From the NCBI RefSeq assembly GCF_016185115.1, contig NZ_JACPOF010000015.1, positions 248,001-312,000 on the forward strand: a stretch of 64,000 nt of DNA, read 5' to 3'. Of this stretch, positions 42,798 to 51,631 are shown one piece after another. Under the pieces are notes generated by a model, which saw nothing but the letters and a program-made list of their open reading frames with translations, did not search any database and was not told the origin of the DNA. Within the stretch, counting starts at the first letter, position 1, and every line of letters begins with the position of its first letter. This DNA comes from Polaromonas sp. GTDB taxonomy: Bacteria > Pseudomonadota > Gammaproteobacteria > Burkholderiales > Burkholderiaceae_C. The position numbers and the translations under genes are program-made.

Positions 42798-43117
42798 ATC
42801 CGTGTCAATTGTGAAGGCGGAATCCAGCCTTCAAACACATCGACCAGGCTGTTGATACGCTCGACGGCCACGCGCTGGCTGTGCACCTGTGCAATGCACT
42901 GGTGCAGGTCACTGCGCAGCATCCACAGGTCGGCCGGGGTTTTGGCGGCATTGATCTTGAACATCACGCGCTGGGCGCGTAAGTCCTTGTCCTTGCAGTC
43001 GTCCAGCGTGCGGCGAAGGCTGTGCCTGATCTGTTCGATCGGCAATTGCCTGCGGTTGATGGCGCTGCTGCCACCGTGGATCGTGGTCCCGAAAATACGT
43101 TGAATGAGCATGTTCAC
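42788..43117 (-). CDS. Small protein of unknown function
   Basis: 109-aa protein starting with GTG at 43117 (the AGGAG at correct distance supports this; an ATG two codons later is the alternative). It has no signal or membrane segments. Visible is a mostly helical, charged composition: RRQLPIEQIRHSLRRTLDDC, DLWMLRSDLHQCIAQVHSQR and INSLVDVFEGWIPP. It is not recognised. The gap 43118-43327 on its upstream side holds nothing recognisable apart from the GTG's leader. Confidence 0.6.
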   Translation of the reverse strand: MNMLIQRIFGTTIHGGSSAINRRQLPIEQIRHSLRRTLDDCKDKDLRAQRVMFKINAAKTPADLWMLRSDLHQCIAQVHSQRVAVERINSLVDVFEGWIPPSQLTRIQG

Positions 43118-43327
43118 GGAATGGCTCCTGCGAGTCTTTTGAACTGCAAGGAAGTATGGGGGTACGCGAGTTGGTCCGGTCGGATTGACTTGCATCGAAT
43201 TGCTTTAGGTTTAAAGCTTGATGCCTGAAGTTTAGGGTTTTCCCGGACTTCTTTCAAGGCGGCGAACTCTAAAGCAAAACGGTTGTGTCGCCTGCGCGAC
43301 CCCAGGCTGGGTGTGCAAAAAATGCAG

Positions 43328-43813
43328 TCAGCCCGGCGGGATGGACGCCATTCCCCCGAACCCGTTCTGGCGCCACGCTTCAAAGACAGTGAGCGCTACC
43401 GTATTGGACAGATTCAGGCTGCGCTGACCGGGTTGCATGGGCGCTTTCAGTCGTTGCTGGGGCGCAAACGATTTGCGAACTTGTTCCGAAAGCCCGCGGG
43501 TCTCGGCCCCGAAGACCAGCCAGTCGCCGGGTAAAAAAGCCGCATCGTAGAGGTTTCGGGCGCCATGGGTGGTGAGGGCAAAGAGCCGGTCGGCTGCCGG
43601 TTTTTCGCTGTCGAGGAAGGCCGCCCAGTCCGCGTGGCGCGTGAGCTGGGCGTACTCGTGATAGTCCAGCCCGGCGCGGCGCATGTGTTTGTCGTCCATC
43701 GAAAACCCCAGCGGCTCCACCAGGTGAAGGCGGCAGCCGGTGTTGGCCGCCAGGCGAATGACGTTGCCGGTGTTGGGTGGGATTTCCGGCTCGACCAGGA
43801 CGATATTGAACAT
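43328..43813 (-). CDS. trmL: tRNA (cytidine(34)-2'-O)-methyltransferase
   Basis: 161-aa SPOUT-class methyltransferase that modifies the wobble base of tRNA-Leu species. Visible family elements are MFNIVLVEPEIPPNTGNVIRL at the N-terminus, LHLVEPLGFSMDDKHMRRAGLDYHEY, DWLVFGAETRGLSEQV (AdoMet knot) and RSLNLSNTVALTVFEAWRQ near the end. The start at 43813 is set by family similarity; further upstream in-frame residues are unlike the family. Confidence 0.9.
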   Translation of the reverse strand: MFNIVLVEPEIPPNTGNVIRLAANTGCRLHLVEPLGFSMDDKHMRRAGLDYHEYAQLTRHADWAAFLDSEKPAADRLFALTTHGARNLYDAAFLPGDWLVFGAETRGLSEQVRKSFAPQQRLKAPMQPGQRSLNLSNTVALTVFEAWRQNGFGGMASIPPG

Positions 43814-43844
43814 CGGTGAATTGTCGCCGGGGCAGGCAGCCTGA

Positions 43845-44654
43845 TCAGGCGAGGTCGGTTTTCGCGATGGCGATAGCTGTGACGTTGCTGGCGCCTGCCG
43901 CACGTAGCACACGCGCCGCCGTGAAGATTGACGCGCCACTGGTCACCACGTCATCAATCAACACCACACGCATGCCAGAGAGCTCGGCCAGGCGCAGCGG
44001 ATCAATTTGGAAAGCACCCTTGACGTTGGCCAGCCGTGCCTCGCGCTTCAGTTCGGTCTGCGGGCGGGTATTTTTTGTTCGCAGCAAGAGCAGGGCATCT
44101 GCCCTGGCAGGGCTGGCCGACTGCCCGGCCAGCGCACTGGCCAGTTCCCAGGCCTGGTTGAAGCCGCGCGATTGCAGGCGTTCGGCCGACAGCGGCATGG
44201 GGATGATGAGATCGCGCGCATCAAGGCCTGCAAGTGCCTGCCTGACGCCCGGCGCCTGCAGCAGCAAACCGGCGAAAAAGGCCGCCCAGCCGGGCTGCTC
44301 GCCGAATTTGTAGCGGGTGATCAGGTCTGACCATGGGTAGGCATATGAGGTCGCGACCAGCATGGCATCCAGTGGCGAGGGGGTCCTGATGCAGTCCATG
44401 CAGAGGCCGGGGCCGGGGAGTGCACCCATGGAGAGGTCGACCGGCAATGCCTGCGCGCAGCCCGTGCAGCGCGCAAGGTGCGGTGAAAAGCGCGACGTGC
44501 AGGCCTGGCAGACCTGGCTGGCAGGCCAGCTGTGGCACACGGCGCACCGGCTGTATAGCCCGGCCCATTGAGGGCGGTATGCGGGGCTGAGAAGGCGTTG
44601 GAACACGGGGGTCAATATACTCGCGAGCTTGCCTGCCCTTGCGGTTTGCTCCAT
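43845..44654 (-). CDS. comF: ComF-family protein (phosphoribosyltransferase-like)
   Basis: About 269-aa competence-associated protein. It begins with CxxC zinc motifs (CAVCHSWPASQVCQACTSRF and CTGC), followed by a phosphoribosyltransferase-like domain with IIPMPLSAERLQSRGFNQAWELA and the PRPP loop VVLIDDVVTSGAS. In naturally competent bacteria ComF homologues act in DNA uptake. The exact start is uncertain (44654 or 44666); the latter ATG shares the sequence CATG with the start of the opposite gene at 44665. Confidence 0.82.
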   Translation of the reverse strand: MEQTARAGKLASILTPVFQRLLSPAYRPQWAGLYSRCAVCHSWPASQVCQACTSRFSPHLARCTGCAQALPVDLSMGALPGPGLCMDCIRTPSPLDAMLVATSYAYPWSDLITRYKFGEQPGWAAFFAGLLLQAPGVRQALAGLDARDLIIPMPLSAERLQSRGFNQAWELASALAGQSASPARADALLLLRTKNTRPQTELKREARLANVKGAFQIDPLRLAELSGMRVVLIDDVVTSGASIFTAARVLRAAGASNVTAIAIAKTDLA

Positions 44655-44664
44655 CACCTCCCCC

Positions 44665-45579
44665 ATGACCACCACCGAGCGCCCACCCACACTGGACCCG
44701 CGTGCTGTAGCGCGCTGGCAGCAGGTCGCGCCTGCGCAGTCGCCATGGCTGCATGAGGAAGTGGCCAGCCGCATGATGGACCGCCTGCAGTGGATCAGGC
44801 TGGCGCCGTTGGCCTGGGCCCATTGGGGAGCGGTGCGCGGTGGGTTGAAAGCACACGAGAAGCTGTCGCAGAAATACCCGCAGGCGGCATGTTTTGTCGC
44901 TGAAGCGGTGCAAGCCAAAGTCAGTCAGGCCGTTCAGGCGGTGGCCTTGCCCTGGTGGAATCCTGCAGGCTGGTTTGGCCCAAAGACGCGTTTTGAAATG
45001 TCGCCGCCAGCCAGTGTGGACATGCTCTGGGCCAATATGGCCCTGCATGAAGCGGCCGACCCGCAGACGCTGCTGGCCGAGTGGCACAAGGCGCTCAGGG
45101 TCAACGGTTTCCTGATGTTCTCCTGCCTGGGGCCTGATACCGCGATCGAGCTGCGCGGGCTTTACAGGGAACTGGGCTGGCCGCCTGCCGGCCATGAACT
45201 GACCGACATGCATGACTGGGGCGACATGCTGGTGCAGGCAGGCTTTGCCGAGCCGGTGATGGACATGGAGCGCATCACCCTGACCTATGAAACACCTGAG
45301 CGCCTGTTGCAGGAGCTCGCCGAGCTGGGCCGCAATTTCCACCCCGCGAGATTTGCGGGCCTGCGCGGGCGCGGGTGGAAGGCGCGGCTTGACAGCCTGC
45401 TCGCACAGCGGCTGGCCACAGGGCCGGACGGACGGCTTGCCCTGACATTCGAGGTGATTTACGGGCATGCGCTGAAGCCGCAGCCGCGGCTCAAGGTCAG
45501 TGCCATGAGCTCGGTGTCGGTGGAAGACATGCGTGCCATGCTCAAGGACGGTCGTTCAGCGGGCAGGGGTGCTTCATAA
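44665..45579 (+). CDS. BioC-like methyltransferase
   Basis: 304-aa AdoMet-dependent methyltransferase resembling the C-terminal part of malonyl-ACP O-methyltransferases: SPPASVDMLWANMALHEAADPQTLLAEWHKALRVNGFLMFSC, then LGWPPAGHELTDMHDWGDMLVQAGFAEPVMDME. The usual glycine-rich AdoMet motif of BioC (DLGCGTG) is not evident at the expected place, so catalytic activity is uncertain. It is divergent from comF with starts one base apart. It is upstream of DUF2244 and the cox operon. Confidence 0.7.
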   Translation: MTTTERPPTLDPRAVARWQQVAPAQSPWLHEEVASRMMDRLQWIRLAPLAWAHWGAVRGGLKAHEKLSQKYPQAACFVAEAVQAKVSQAVQAVALPWWNPAGWFGPKTRFEMSPPASVDMLWANMALHEAADPQTLLAEWHKALRVNGFLMFSCLGPDTAIELRGLYRELGWPPAGHELTDMHDWGDMLVQAGFAEPVMDMERITLTYETPERLLQELAELGRNFHPARFAGLRGRGWKARLDSLLAQRLATGPDGRLALTFEVIYGHALKPQPRLKVSAMSSVSVEDMRAMLKDGRSAGRGAS

Positions 45580-45664
45580 GCCCCTGGTACCGGCGATCCG
45601 TGCGGTGCGCCAGAGGGCAAGCTGGCTATAATCGGACTGTATTTCCGGGCATGTTCCCAGGCCT

Positions 45665-46249
45665 ATGGCGGCGCGCTACCAGCGCTGCTTTTTCAGGTGT
45701 CGCTCCGTGTTGCAAACCACTTCTGCGCTTGCCGCCTCCTCATTCCGTTTTGCCAGCGTGTCTTCCGTCCAGGATGACCGCCAGCGCGCTTCAGACAGCG
45801 TGCAGTGGCTGCTTAAACGCAATTGTTCCGTGACACCTGCCCAGCTTGGGTGGCTTTATGTGTCGCTGTGCGTCATATCCATGGGCATCGCGATTTTTTT
45901 CTGGCTGCAGGGTGCGCGTATGGTCATGCCTTTTGCCTGGCTTGAGTTGCTGGCCGTGGGCAGCGCCTTTGTGGTCTACGCGCGGCATGCACGTGACGGC
46001 GAAAAAATCGTGCTGCAGGGCGGGCAACTGGTGGTTGAACTCGAAAACGGCGGCCGCATGCAGCGTGCAGAATTCAATCGCCAGTGGGTGAGGGTCGAGC
46101 CCAAAAGCGGTGATGGCTCGCTGATAGAAGTCTCCGGGCAGGGGCAGTCGGTACGTGTGGGCCGGCACCTGCGCCCTGAACTCAGACCGGAGCTGGCGCG
46201 TGAAATCCGTTTTGCACTGAGAGCTTCCCGGCCCCTGCAGGCCCCCTGA
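45665..46249 (+). CDS. DUF2244 integral membrane protein
   Basis: 194-aa protein with two hydrophobic segments (about 62-80 and 88-105: LGWLYVSLCVISMGIAIFFWL and MPFAWLELLAVGSAFVVYA) and a cytoplasmic tail with GEKIVLQGGQLVVELENGG and the WVRVEPK motif typical of DUF2244. Proteins of this family often precede coxB in beta-proteobacteria, as here. The N-terminal about 45 residues are poorly conserved-looking, and a GTG at 45707 is an alternative start. A TATAAT at 45627-45632 may be the -10 of its promoter. Confidence 0.75.
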   Translation: MAARYQRCFFRCRSVLQTTSALAASSFRFASVSSVQDDRQRASDSVQWLLKRNCSVTPAQLGWLYVSLCVISMGIAIFFWLQGARMVMPFAWLELLAVGSAFVVYARHARDGEKIVLQGGQLVVELENGGRMQRAEFNRQWVRVEPKSGDGSLIEVSGQGQSVRVGRHLRPELRPELAREIRFALRASRPLQAP

Positions 46250-46330
46250 AAGCACTGCGCAGAAACCCTTTTTCAAGCTGTTGGCCGTCATAAATCATCA
46301 GGCGATGCATGGCGGGCTCTGCGCTAACTT

Positions 46331-46336
46331 TATAAT
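46331..46336 (+). promoter_or_regulatory. Possible -10 box of the cox operon
   Basis: A perfect TATAAT at 46331-46336, 61 bp before the coxB start at 46397, in the 147-bp gap after DUF2244. No convincing -35 is visible 17 bp upstream, so this is only a candidate. Confidence 0.35.
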
Positions 46337-46396
46337 CAGCAGGTTAAATTAAGCCGGACGCCTTGCTAAGCAGTCAGGCCAGCGATTCGACCAGCA

Positions 46397-47623
46397 ATGG
46401 AAGCCATAAAAGTGATCACGATGAACGTAAGCAAAACCATAAGCAAAATGACCCAGTCCATGGCCAGACGTGCCGCCATGACACTGGCTTTCGTAGCCGC
46501 CTGGGCCAGCACCGCAGCTTATGCCGTCAAGGATTTGCCTGGCGGTCCGGCTGTCAATCAGCTCAACCTGCACCCCGCAGTCACCAAAATCGCCGAAGGG
46601 CAGCACTGGTTGCACTGGTTCATCATGATCATCTGCATCGTGATCTTTATTGCGGTGTTCAGCGTGATGTTCTATTCCATCTGGAAGCACCGCAAGTCGG
46701 TCGGCCACAAGGCGGCCAATTTCCATGAGTCCACGCTGGTGGAAATCGCCTGGACCGTTGTTCCATTCCTGATCGTGATCGCCATGGCCCTGCCGGCCAC
46801 CAAGATACTGGTGGCCCAGAAGGACACCACCAGCGCCGACCTCACCATCAAGACCACTGGCATGCAGTGGAAGTGGGGCTACGATTACATCAAGGGCGAG
46901 GGCGAAGGCATTGCTTTCGTCTCCACACTCGATAACGCGCAGCGCGAGATGTCCAACAACGGCGGCCCCAAGGGCGTCGATGTGCCTGACAACTACCTTC
47001 TCAAGGTCGACAACCCGATGGTGGTGCCGGTCAACAAGAAGGTGCGCATCATCACGACCGCCAATGACGTGATCCACGCCTTCGCCGTGAACTCGCTGGG
47101 TATCAAGCAGGACGCGATTCCCGGGTTCGTCCGCGACACATGGTTCCGTGCCGAAAAAATCGGCGACTACTACGGCCAGTGCCAGGAGCTCTGCGGCAAG
47201 GAACATGCTTACATGCCCATCCACGTCAAGGTGGTGTCGGCGGCCGACTACACCGCATGGGTTGCCGTGAAGTCCAAGGAGGCTGCGGCCAGGCTTGACG
47301 ATCCGGCCAAGGTCTGGACGCTGGTGGACCTCAAGGCGCGCGGCGAGAAGGTTTATGCGGCCAATTGCGCAGCCTGCCACCAGGCCAACGGCAAGGGTGC
47401 CGGCCCGATCAAGCCGCTTGACGGCTCTGCCATTGTTCTTGATGCAGACCACCAGAAACAGATCACCATCCTGCTGAACGGCGCTGTCGGTGGCGCGATG
47501 CCTTCCTGGAAGGCGCTGAGCGACACCGACCTGGCCGCAGTGGCAACCTACACCAAGAACAACTGGTCCAACCAGACCGGCCAGCTGGTTCAGCCCGCTG
47601 AAATTCTGGCGGCCCGCAAGTAA
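46397..47623 (+). CDS. coxB: Cytochrome c oxidase subunit II with fused cytochrome c domain
   Basis: 408-aa subunit II (CoxB/CtaC). In order: signal region (up to about residue 43), two transmembrane helices (about 72-95 and 113-135), the CuA domain with ligands H227, C262, C266, H270 and M273 (GQCQELCGKEHAYMPIH), and a C-terminal cytochrome c domain with CAACH (324-328) and axial methionine near 368 (GAMPSW). The fused heme makes it a caa3-type oxidase. An alternative ATG lies 8 codons downstream (46421). Confidence 0.95.
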   Translation: MEAIKVITMNVSKTISKMTQSMARRAAMTLAFVAAWASTAAYAVKDLPGGPAVNQLNLHPAVTKIAEGQHWLHWFIMIICIVIFIAVFSVMFYSIWKHRKSVGHKAANFHESTLVEIAWTVVPFLIVIAMALPATKILVAQKDTTSADLTIKTTGMQWKWGYDYIKGEGEGIAFVSTLDNAQREMSNNGGPKGVDVPDNYLLKVDNPMVVPVNKKVRIITTANDVIHAFAVNSLGIKQDAIPGFVRDTWFRAEKIGDYYGQCQELCGKEHAYMPIHVKVVSAADYTAWVAVKSKEAAARLDDPAKVWTLVDLKARGEKVYAANCAACHQANGKGAGPIKPLDGSAIVLDADHQKQITILLNGAVGGAMPSWKALSDTDLAAVATYTKNNWSNQTGQLVQPAEILAARK

Positions 47624-47722
47624 GCGGCTCAGCGTTAAAGACTCCCATATTCCCAGCCGCCAGACCATCCCGTCGGCCGCAATGACAAAGTTACCCGGCA
47701 CAAGCCACCAAAGGAAGCCAAG

Positions 47723-49375
47723 ATGAGTGCAGTTCTAGACCCCCACGGACACGGCGATCATGCGCATGATGACCACGATCATCATGACCACGCACCGACA
47801 GGATGGCGCCGCTGGGTTTACGCAACCAACCATAAGGACATCGGCACGCTGTACCTGCTGTTCAGCTTCTTCATGCTGATGTTCGGTGGCGTGCTTGCGC
47901 TGCTGATCCGCGCCGAGCTCTTCCAGCCCGGCCTGCAACTGGTCAACCCCGAGCTGTTCAACCAGCTCACCACCATGCACGGCCTGATCATGGTGTTCGG
48001 CGCCATCATGCCGGCCTTTGTGGGTTTTGCGAACTGGATGATCCCGCTGCAGATCGGTGCGGCCGACATGGCCTTTGCCCGCATGAACAACTTCAGCTTC
48101 TGGCTGATGATTCCTGCCGGCCTGATGCTTGCAACTTCCTTCTTCATGCCCGGTGGCGCGCCTGCAGCCGGCTGGACCCTGTACGCACCGCTGACGCTGC
48201 AAATGGGCCCGTCGATGGATGCAGGTATTTTTGCAATGCACATCCTGGGCGCTTCGTCCATCATGGGCTCGATCAACATCATCGTCACCATCCTCAACAT
48301 GCGTGCGCCCGGCATGACATTGATGAAGATGCCGATGTTCTGCTGGACCTGGCTCATCACCGCCTACCTGCTGATTGCAGTGATGCCCGTTCTGGCCGGC
48401 GCCATCACCATGACGCTGACCGACCGCCATTTCGGCACCAGCTTCTTCAACCCTGCCGGCGGCGGCGACCCGGTGATGTATCAGCACATCTTCTGGTTCT
48501 TCGGCCATCCCGAGGTCTACATCATGATTTTGCCGGCCTTCGGCATCATCAGCCACATCATTCCCGCGTTCGCACGCAAGCGCCTCTTCGGTTATGCATC
48601 GATGGTTTACGCCACCGGATCCATCGCCATCCTGAGCTTTGTCGTCTGGGCGCACCACATGTTCACCACCGGCATGCCGGTGACCGGCCAGCTGTTCTTC
48701 ATGTACTCGACCATGCTGATCGCAGTGCCTACGGGCGTGAAGGTGTTCAACTGGATCGCCACCATGTGGAAGGGCTCGATGACTTTCGAGACGCCCATGC
48801 TGTTTGCGGTTGGCTTCATCTTCGTGTTCACCATCGGGGGCCTGACTGGCGTGATTTTGTCGGTCGCGCCGATTGATACGCAACTGCAGGACACCTACTA
48901 CGTTGTCGCCCACTTCCACTACGTGCTGGTGGCCGGCTCGCTGTATGCGATGTTTGCCGGTTACTACTTCTGGTCGCCAAAGTGGACGGGTGTGATGTAC
49001 AACGAAACCCGCGGCAAGATCCACTTCTGGTGGTCGCTGATTTCCTTCAACGTCACCTTCTTCCCCATGCACTTCCTGGGTCTTGCAGGCATGCCGCGCC
49101 GCTATGCCGATTACCCGATGCAGTTTGCCGACTTCAATGCGATTGCCAGCGTGGGTGCTTTTTTCTTCGGTTTTGCACAGGTTTATTTCTTCCTGTTCAT
49201 CGTGCTGCCGACCATGCGCGGCAAGGGCGTGAAGGCCAAGGCCAACCCCTGGATGGACGACGATGGCCTCAAGGGCGCCGAGGGCCTCGAATGGCAAGTG
49301 CCTTCGCCTGCACCTTTCCACACCTTTGAAACCCCGCCCAAGCTGGATGCAACTGCAACCCGCGTGATCGGCTGA
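47723..49375 (+). CDS. coxA: Cytochrome c oxidase subunit I
   Basis: 550-aa catalytic subunit (CtaD) with 12 hydrophobic segments. The metal-binding histidines sit in [10 protein letters not shown] (heme a), [10 protein letters not shown] (CuB with the cross-linked tyrosine), [10 protein letters not shown] (CuB) and [10 protein letters not shown] (hemes a3 and a). The first 25 residues are strikingly histidine-rich (eight His between residues 8 and 23), an N-terminal extension not needed for the fold. It follows coxB by 99 bp with the leader AAAGGAAGCCAAG. Confidence 0.96.
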   Translation: MSAVLDPHGHGDHAHDDHDHHDHAPTGWRRWVYATNHKDIGTLYLLFSFFMLMFGGVLALLIRAELFQPGLQLVNPELFNQLTTMHGLIMVFGAIMPAFVGFANWMIPLQIGAADMAFARMNNFSFWLMIPAGLMLATSFFMPGGAPAAGWTLYAPLTLQMGPSMDAGIFAMHILGASSIMGSINIIVTILNMRAPGMTLMKMPMFCWTWLITAYLLIAVMPVLAGAITMTLTDRHFGTSFFNPAGGGDPVMYQHIFWFFGHPEVYIMILPAFGIISHIIPAFARKRLFGYASMVYATGSIAILSFVVWAHHMFTTGMPVTGQLFFMYSTMLIAVPTGVKVFNWIATMWKGSMTFETPMLFAVGFIFVFTIGGLTGVILSVAPIDTQLQDTYYVVAHFHYVLVAGSLYAMFAGYYFWSPKWTGVMYNETRGKIHFWWSLISFNVTFFPMHFLGLAGMPRRYADYPMQFADFNAIASVGAFFFGFAQVYFFLFIVLPTMRGKGVKAKANPWMDDDGLKGAEGLEWQVPSPAPFHTFETPPKLDATATRVIG

Positions 49376-49397
49376 CCTGTCCATCGACTATTTTGCA

Positions 49398-49511
49398 ATG
49401 ACCACACCCGAGCAAAAAAAGAACAACCTGCGTCTGGCCCTGGTCCTGGCGTCTGTTGCGGTCGTGTTTTTTGCCGGCTTCATGGTTCGCATGATCTTTT
49501 TTGGCCGCTAG
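49398..49511 (+). CDS. Cytochrome oxidase small assembly protein
   Basis: 37-residue protein: MTTPEQKKNNLRLALVLAS, one hydrophobic helix, and an end at FFGR. It lies 22 bp after coxA and 12 bp before ctaG, exactly where many beta-proteobacteria carry a tiny cytochrome oxidase assembly protein of about 40 aa. It is too short to be assigned a mechanism from sequence; the single membrane helix suggests a role in the inner membrane during subunit I maturation. Confidence 0.75.
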   Translation: MTTPEQKKNNLRLALVLASVAVVFFAGFMVRMIFFGR

Positions 49512-49523
49512 GCCGGTGCCGAT

Positions 49524-50144
49524 GTGATGCGGATCAGGCGCGAAAATTTCAGGATGGTCGGAAAGCTCGGCGTGATCGTTCTCGGCATGTTCTGTTTTGG
49601 CTACGCGCTGGTGCCCATCTACAAGGCGATCTGCGAGATGACCGGCATCAACGTGCTCGCGCTGGGCGACAGGCAGATTCCTGGCGCGACGCCGAAGATG
49701 CCGGCGAACACGCATGTCGATCTGAGCCGCACCATCACCGTCGAATTTGATGCGAATGCGCGCGGTCCCTGGCACTTCAAGCCGGCACAAAACAGCCTCA
49801 AGGTTCATCCAGGTGAACTCACCACTGTGATGTACGAATTCCAGAATGTGCAGGACCGGACCATGTCCGCACAGGCGATTCCCAGCTATGCACCGGCGCA
49901 GGCCGGCGCACACTTCAACAAGCTGGAATGTTTTTGTTTCAGCCAGTACACGCTGGCGCCCGGCGAGAAGAAACAGTGGCCGGTGGCTTTTGTCATTGAT
50001 CCCAGGTTGTCGAAAGACGTGACCACCATCACACTCTCGTACACTTTTTTTGAAGTTGGCGGCAAGGTGCCGGCGCCGCCGCAGGCCTTGAATGCACCGG
50101 CATTGAAGGTGGCTGCCGATGTGGCACAGGCATCCGGCTCATGA
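49524..50144 (+). CDS. ctaG: Cytochrome c oxidase assembly protein CtaG/Cox11
   Basis: 206-aa copper chaperone that inserts CuB into subunit I. One N-terminal transmembrane helix (about 10-30) and a periplasmic domain with the conserved copper motif CFCFSQ (KLECFCFSQYTLAPGE) are visible. The start is GTG at 49524 or ATG at 49527. It overlaps the DUF2970 gene by 4 bp. Confidence 0.93.
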   Translation: MMRIRRENFRMVGKLGVIVLGMFCFGYALVPIYKAICEMTGINVLALGDRQIPGATPKMPANTHVDLSRTITVEFDANARGPWHFKPAQNSLKVHPGELTTVMYEFQNVQDRTMSAQAIPSYAPAQAGAHFNKLECFCFSQYTLAPGEKKQWPVAFVIDPRLSKDVTTITLSYTFFEVGGKVPAPPQALNAPALKVAADVAQASGS

Positions 50145-50362
50145 ACACCCCTGAGGCTGCCCCGGTGCACAAACGCAAGGGCTCCGTATTCCGGACCATC
50201 AAGGCGGTGATGTGGTCTTTTGTCGGTTTGCGTGCGCGCGGTGATTATGAAAAAGATGTGGCGCAGCTTAACCCCGTGCACATTGTGATCGTCGGCTTTA
50301 TCGGCGTTGTCGTATTTGTAGGTGGCCTGATTCTTCTGGCTACCTGGGTGGCAGGCAAATAA
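50141..50362 (+). CDS. DUF2970 small membrane protein
   Basis: 73-aa protein with a basic N-terminus (HKRKGSVFRTIKAVMWSFVG), the LRARGDYEKDVAQLNPVHI segment typical of DUF2970, and one C-terminal hydrophobic helix (about 48-70). It overlaps ctaG and lies upstream of coxC, as is usual in this bacterial group. Function unknown; probably an oxidase assembly or accessory factor. Confidence 0.8.
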   Translation: MNTPEAAPVHKRKGSVFRTIKAVMWSFVGLRARGDYEKDVAQLNPVHIVIVGFIGVVVFVGGLILLATWVAGK

Positions 50363-50419
50363 GCCTTTGCCACCGTATTGAATTTGAAATCAGAGAATTA
50401 GCGAAACAGGAGTTTGAAA

Positions 50420-51304
50420 ATGTCTTCAGCAACCCCCGCAGGAACCACCCCGTACTACTTTGTACCGGCACCGTCGCGTCACCCGGTGATGGCGGCCATC
50501 GGCCTGTTTTTTGTCATTTTTGGTGCGGCGCAGTGGATCAACGGCCACACCTGGGGTGCGTTCTCCCTGGCTTTCGGCATGCTCTGGTGGTGGGGTGTCC
50601 TGTACCAGTGGTTCAGCCAGTCCATCGGTGAAAGCGAAGGCGGCCTTTACGGCTACAAGATCGACCTGTCATACCGCTGGGCGATGAGCTGGTTCATTTT
50701 CTCTGAAGTCATGTTTTTCGGCGCATTTTTCACCGCACTCTGGTGGGCGCGTGTGCATTCGGTGCCTGCATTGGGCGATCTCGAAAACGCATTGCTCTGG
50801 CCTGACTTCAAGGCCGTGTGGCCCAGCATGGCTGCAGGCGTGACGGCTTCGCCTGCCAACATCATCGAACCTTTCCAGACCGTTGGCCCTTTCTGGCTGC
50901 CGACCATCAACACCGCACTGCTGCTGAGCTCTGGCGTGACCATGACGATTGCCCACCACGCGCTGCGTGAGAACCATCGCAGCCGCACCATCGCCTTCAT
51001 GTGGGTGACGGTTGCCCTCGGCCTGATCTTCCTGTTTGTTCAGGGTTATGAATACAGCCATGCCTATGCTGACCTGAACCTCAAGCTCACGTCCGGCGTT
51101 TATGGGTCCACCTTCTACATGCTGACCGGCTTTCACGGCTTTCACGTGTTCGTCGGCATGTTGATGCTGCTGTTCATCACGCTGCGCCTGCAAAAGGGTC
51201 ACTTCACGGCCGACAAACACTTCGGCTTCGAAGGCGCTGCCTGGTACTGGCACTTTGTGGACGTGGTCTGGCTCGGCCTCTACATCCTCGTGTACTGGCT
51301 CTAG
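50420..51304 (+). CDS. coxC: Cytochrome c oxidase subunit III
   Basis: 294-aa subunit III (CtaE) with seven hydrophobic segments and family patterns SYRWAMSWFIFSEVMFFGAFF (about 75-95), THHALRENHR-like AHHALRENHRSR, LGLIFLFVQGYEYSHA and GFHGFHVFVG near the end, finishing with WYWHFVDVVWLGLYI. The start at 50420 follows the ribosome site AGGAG; an in-frame TTG two codons upstream is rejected. Confidence 0.95.
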   Translation: MSSATPAGTTPYYFVPAPSRHPVMAAIGLFFVIFGAAQWINGHTWGAFSLAFGMLWWWGVLYQWFSQSIGESEGGLYGYKIDLSYRWAMSWFIFSEVMFFGAFFTALWWARVHSVPALGDLENALLWPDFKAVWPSMAAGVTASPANIIEPFQTVGPFWLPTINTALLLSSGVTMTIAHHALRENHRSRTIAFMWVTVALGLIFLFVQGYEYSHAYADLNLKLTSGVYGSTFYMLTGFHGFHVFVGMLMLLFITLRLQKGHFTADKHFGFEGAAWYWHFVDVVWLGLYILVYWL

Positions 51305-51348
51305 GCCTGACGGCAGGCCGGAACTTGCAGCCGGCAACCCAGCACTAA

Positions 51349-51377
51349 AAAGGCCGCATGATGCGGCCTTTGTTCTT
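51349..51377. terminator. Bidirectional intrinsic terminator after coxC
   Basis: AAAGGCCGCAT-G-ATGCGGCCTTT is an 11-bp perfect stem at 51349-51371, followed by TGTTCTTTTT. It lies between coxC (+) and the leftward twin-TM gene, and A-runs on the left side serve the opposite strand. Strong candidate. Confidence 0.8.
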
Positions 51378-51391
51378 TTTGGTATTTTGAA

Positions 51392-51613
51392 TTATTTGCC
51401 GGCCGGAATACCCGTCGGCTGGATGTAGCCCAGTTTCCAGGCAATCAGGATGCAGACAAACAGCAGAACAGACAACCCGATGCGAAATGTCAGCGCGCGC
51501 GCCATGTTGTTGGTTTTGGGCTTGCCGTCCCTGCCGTCTTTCATCATGAAAAACAGTGCCGAGGCCAGGCTGCCCAGAATGGCGATAAATGCGAGCGCAA
51601 CGAGATATTTCAT
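51392..51613 (-). CDS. Twin transmembrane protein (DUF2909/HIG1-like)
   Basis: 73-aa protein with two hydrophobic helices (MKYLVALAFIAILGSLASAL and TFRIGLSVLLFVCILIAW) flanking a short charged loop (DGRDGKPKTNNM). Similar small twin-helix proteins lie inside cox operons of beta-proteobacteria. It is on the opposite strand to the operon, divergent from surf1 by 18 bp, so its start region is shared with surf1. Role unknown. Confidence 0.75.
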   Translation of the reverse strand: MKYLVALAFIAILGSLASALFFMMKDGRDGKPKTNNMARALTFRIGLSVLLFVCILIAWKLGYIQPTGIPAGK

Positions 51614-51631
51614 GAGCAGGATTATCCGCCC

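Noticed and set aside
47735-49384. 549-codon open frame antisense to coxA
   Set aside because: It is rich in His, Gln, Arg and Asp as expected for an antisense of membrane protein codons; coxA on the other strand has all catalytic histidines.
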